Below are positions 63,757-64,000 of a stretch of 64,000 nt of DNA, in pieces. How positions within the stretch are numbered: the first letter of the stretch is position 1; each line of letters starts with the position of its first letter. A program made the translations under genes and the position numbers. A model generated the notes under the pieces. It searched no databases. It was not told the origin of the DNA and worked only from the letters and a program-made list of their open reading frames with translations. Location of the stretch: positions 62,001 through 126,000 of the forward strand of contig WJPL01000003.1 in the NCBI GenBank assembly GCA_009649675.1. The letters are read 5' to 3'. The DNA is from Alphaproteobacteria bacterium HT1-32 (GTDB taxonomy: Bacteria; Pseudomonadota; Alphaproteobacteria; Rhodospirillales; HT1-32).

Positions 63757-64000
63757 ATGCCCAAGCTGACCGTAAACGGAATCGAAGTAGAAGTTGCACA
63801 GGGAGAAACCGTGCTGCAGGCCTGTGAGGCTGCCGGCGCTGAAATCCCGCGTTTCTGCTATCATGAAAAACTTTCGATCGCCGGTAACTGCCGGATGTGT
63901 CTGGTTGAAATGGAAAAAGCACCGAAGCCAGTCGCTTCCTGCGCCATGCCGGCCGGCGAGGGGATGGTTATTCACACCAATACCCCGAAGGTCGAAAAAG
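63757..64000 (+). CDS. nuoG: NADH-quinone oxidoreductase subunit G, partial (cut by window end)
   Basis: The first 81 codons of the 75 kDa subunit: [20 protein letters not shown], then the 2Fe-2S ferredoxin domain with ligands in [17 protein letters not shown] and a fourth Cys in VASCAMP. The rest lies beyond the window. It starts two bases after the stop of small protein B. Confidence 0.95.
   Translation, partial: MPKLTVNGIEVEVAQGETVLQACEAAGAEIPRFCYHEKLSIAGNCRMCLVEMEKAPKPVASCAMPAGEGMVIHTNTPKVEK

Overview
The window reads as one contiguous piece of a chromosome from a free-living, probably marine alphaproteobacterium, perhaps of the Rhodospirillales type. The basis is moderate-to-high GC, a TipN-like polar coiled-coil protein, a nuoA-B-C-D-E-F-G operon with separate nuoC and nuoD, DUF1127 and DUF1328 small proteins, and tightly overlapping ATGA gene junctions. 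I cannot name a genus. I see no rRNA, tRNA, CRISPR array, transposase or phage genes. The only trace of a mobile element is an integrase-type DNA-binding domain fused to an unrelated membrane protein.

Layout. 1-4.0 kb: small hypothetical genes and a 1,173-residue membrane-anchored coiled-coil protein, minus strand. 4.4-6.5 kb: a chimera of an integrase arm-binding domain, membrane segments and pentapeptide repeats. 6.5-11.5 kb: a minus-strand operon of a membrane sensor, a sensor-HAMP-MFS fusion, a periplasmic binding protein and a divergent PanB-like enzyme. 11.7-19.7 kb: a 2-hydroxyacid/glyoxylate-type metabolic cluster (M81 metallopeptidase, FCD-GntR regulator, FAD/Fe-S dehydrogenase, divergent aminotransferase and class III CoA-transferase). 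20-28.8 kb: a 1,846-residue RTX protein followed by an odd ABC protein with a cyclic-nucleotide-binding domain. 28.8-32.1 kb: SAM hydrolase, MBL hydrolase and a MotA/MotB-like pair. 32.2-39.6 kb: type I secretion HlyD and ABC proteins with a second RTX protein carrying a FecR-like domain. 39.9-47.1 kb: a CHASE2 adenylate cyclase, two small envelope proteins, an MscS-type channel, a TolC-type outer membrane protein and a lipoprotein. 47.2-57.5 kb: a catabolic block with a CoA-acylating aldehyde dehydrogenase, an ADP-forming acyl-CoA ligase pair, a TauE-family exporter, a LysR regulator, a four-gene succinate dehydrogenase-like complex and a two-subunit class I fumarase. 57.7 kb: a glutathione S-transferase. 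58.6-64 kb: nuoA to nuoF, two small paralogous membrane proteins, and the start of nuoG, cut by the window end.

How the parts may work together. The RTX proteins, HlyD, the ABC exporter and TolC form a full type I secretion set, although tolC lies about 10 kb from the exporter genes. Both RTX genes have a CRP-like palindrome (TGTGA-N6-TCACA type) upstream. One palindrome is shared with the divergent adenylate cyclase gene, and the ABC protein carries a cNMP-binding domain, so a cAMP-controlled surface-protein system is a reasonable hypothesis. The sensor/MFS operon and the integrase-pentapeptide chimera are the domain arrangements I consider least likely to have been described. The catabolic block suggests use of a substituted dicarboxylate or a sulfonate, with the exact substrate open.
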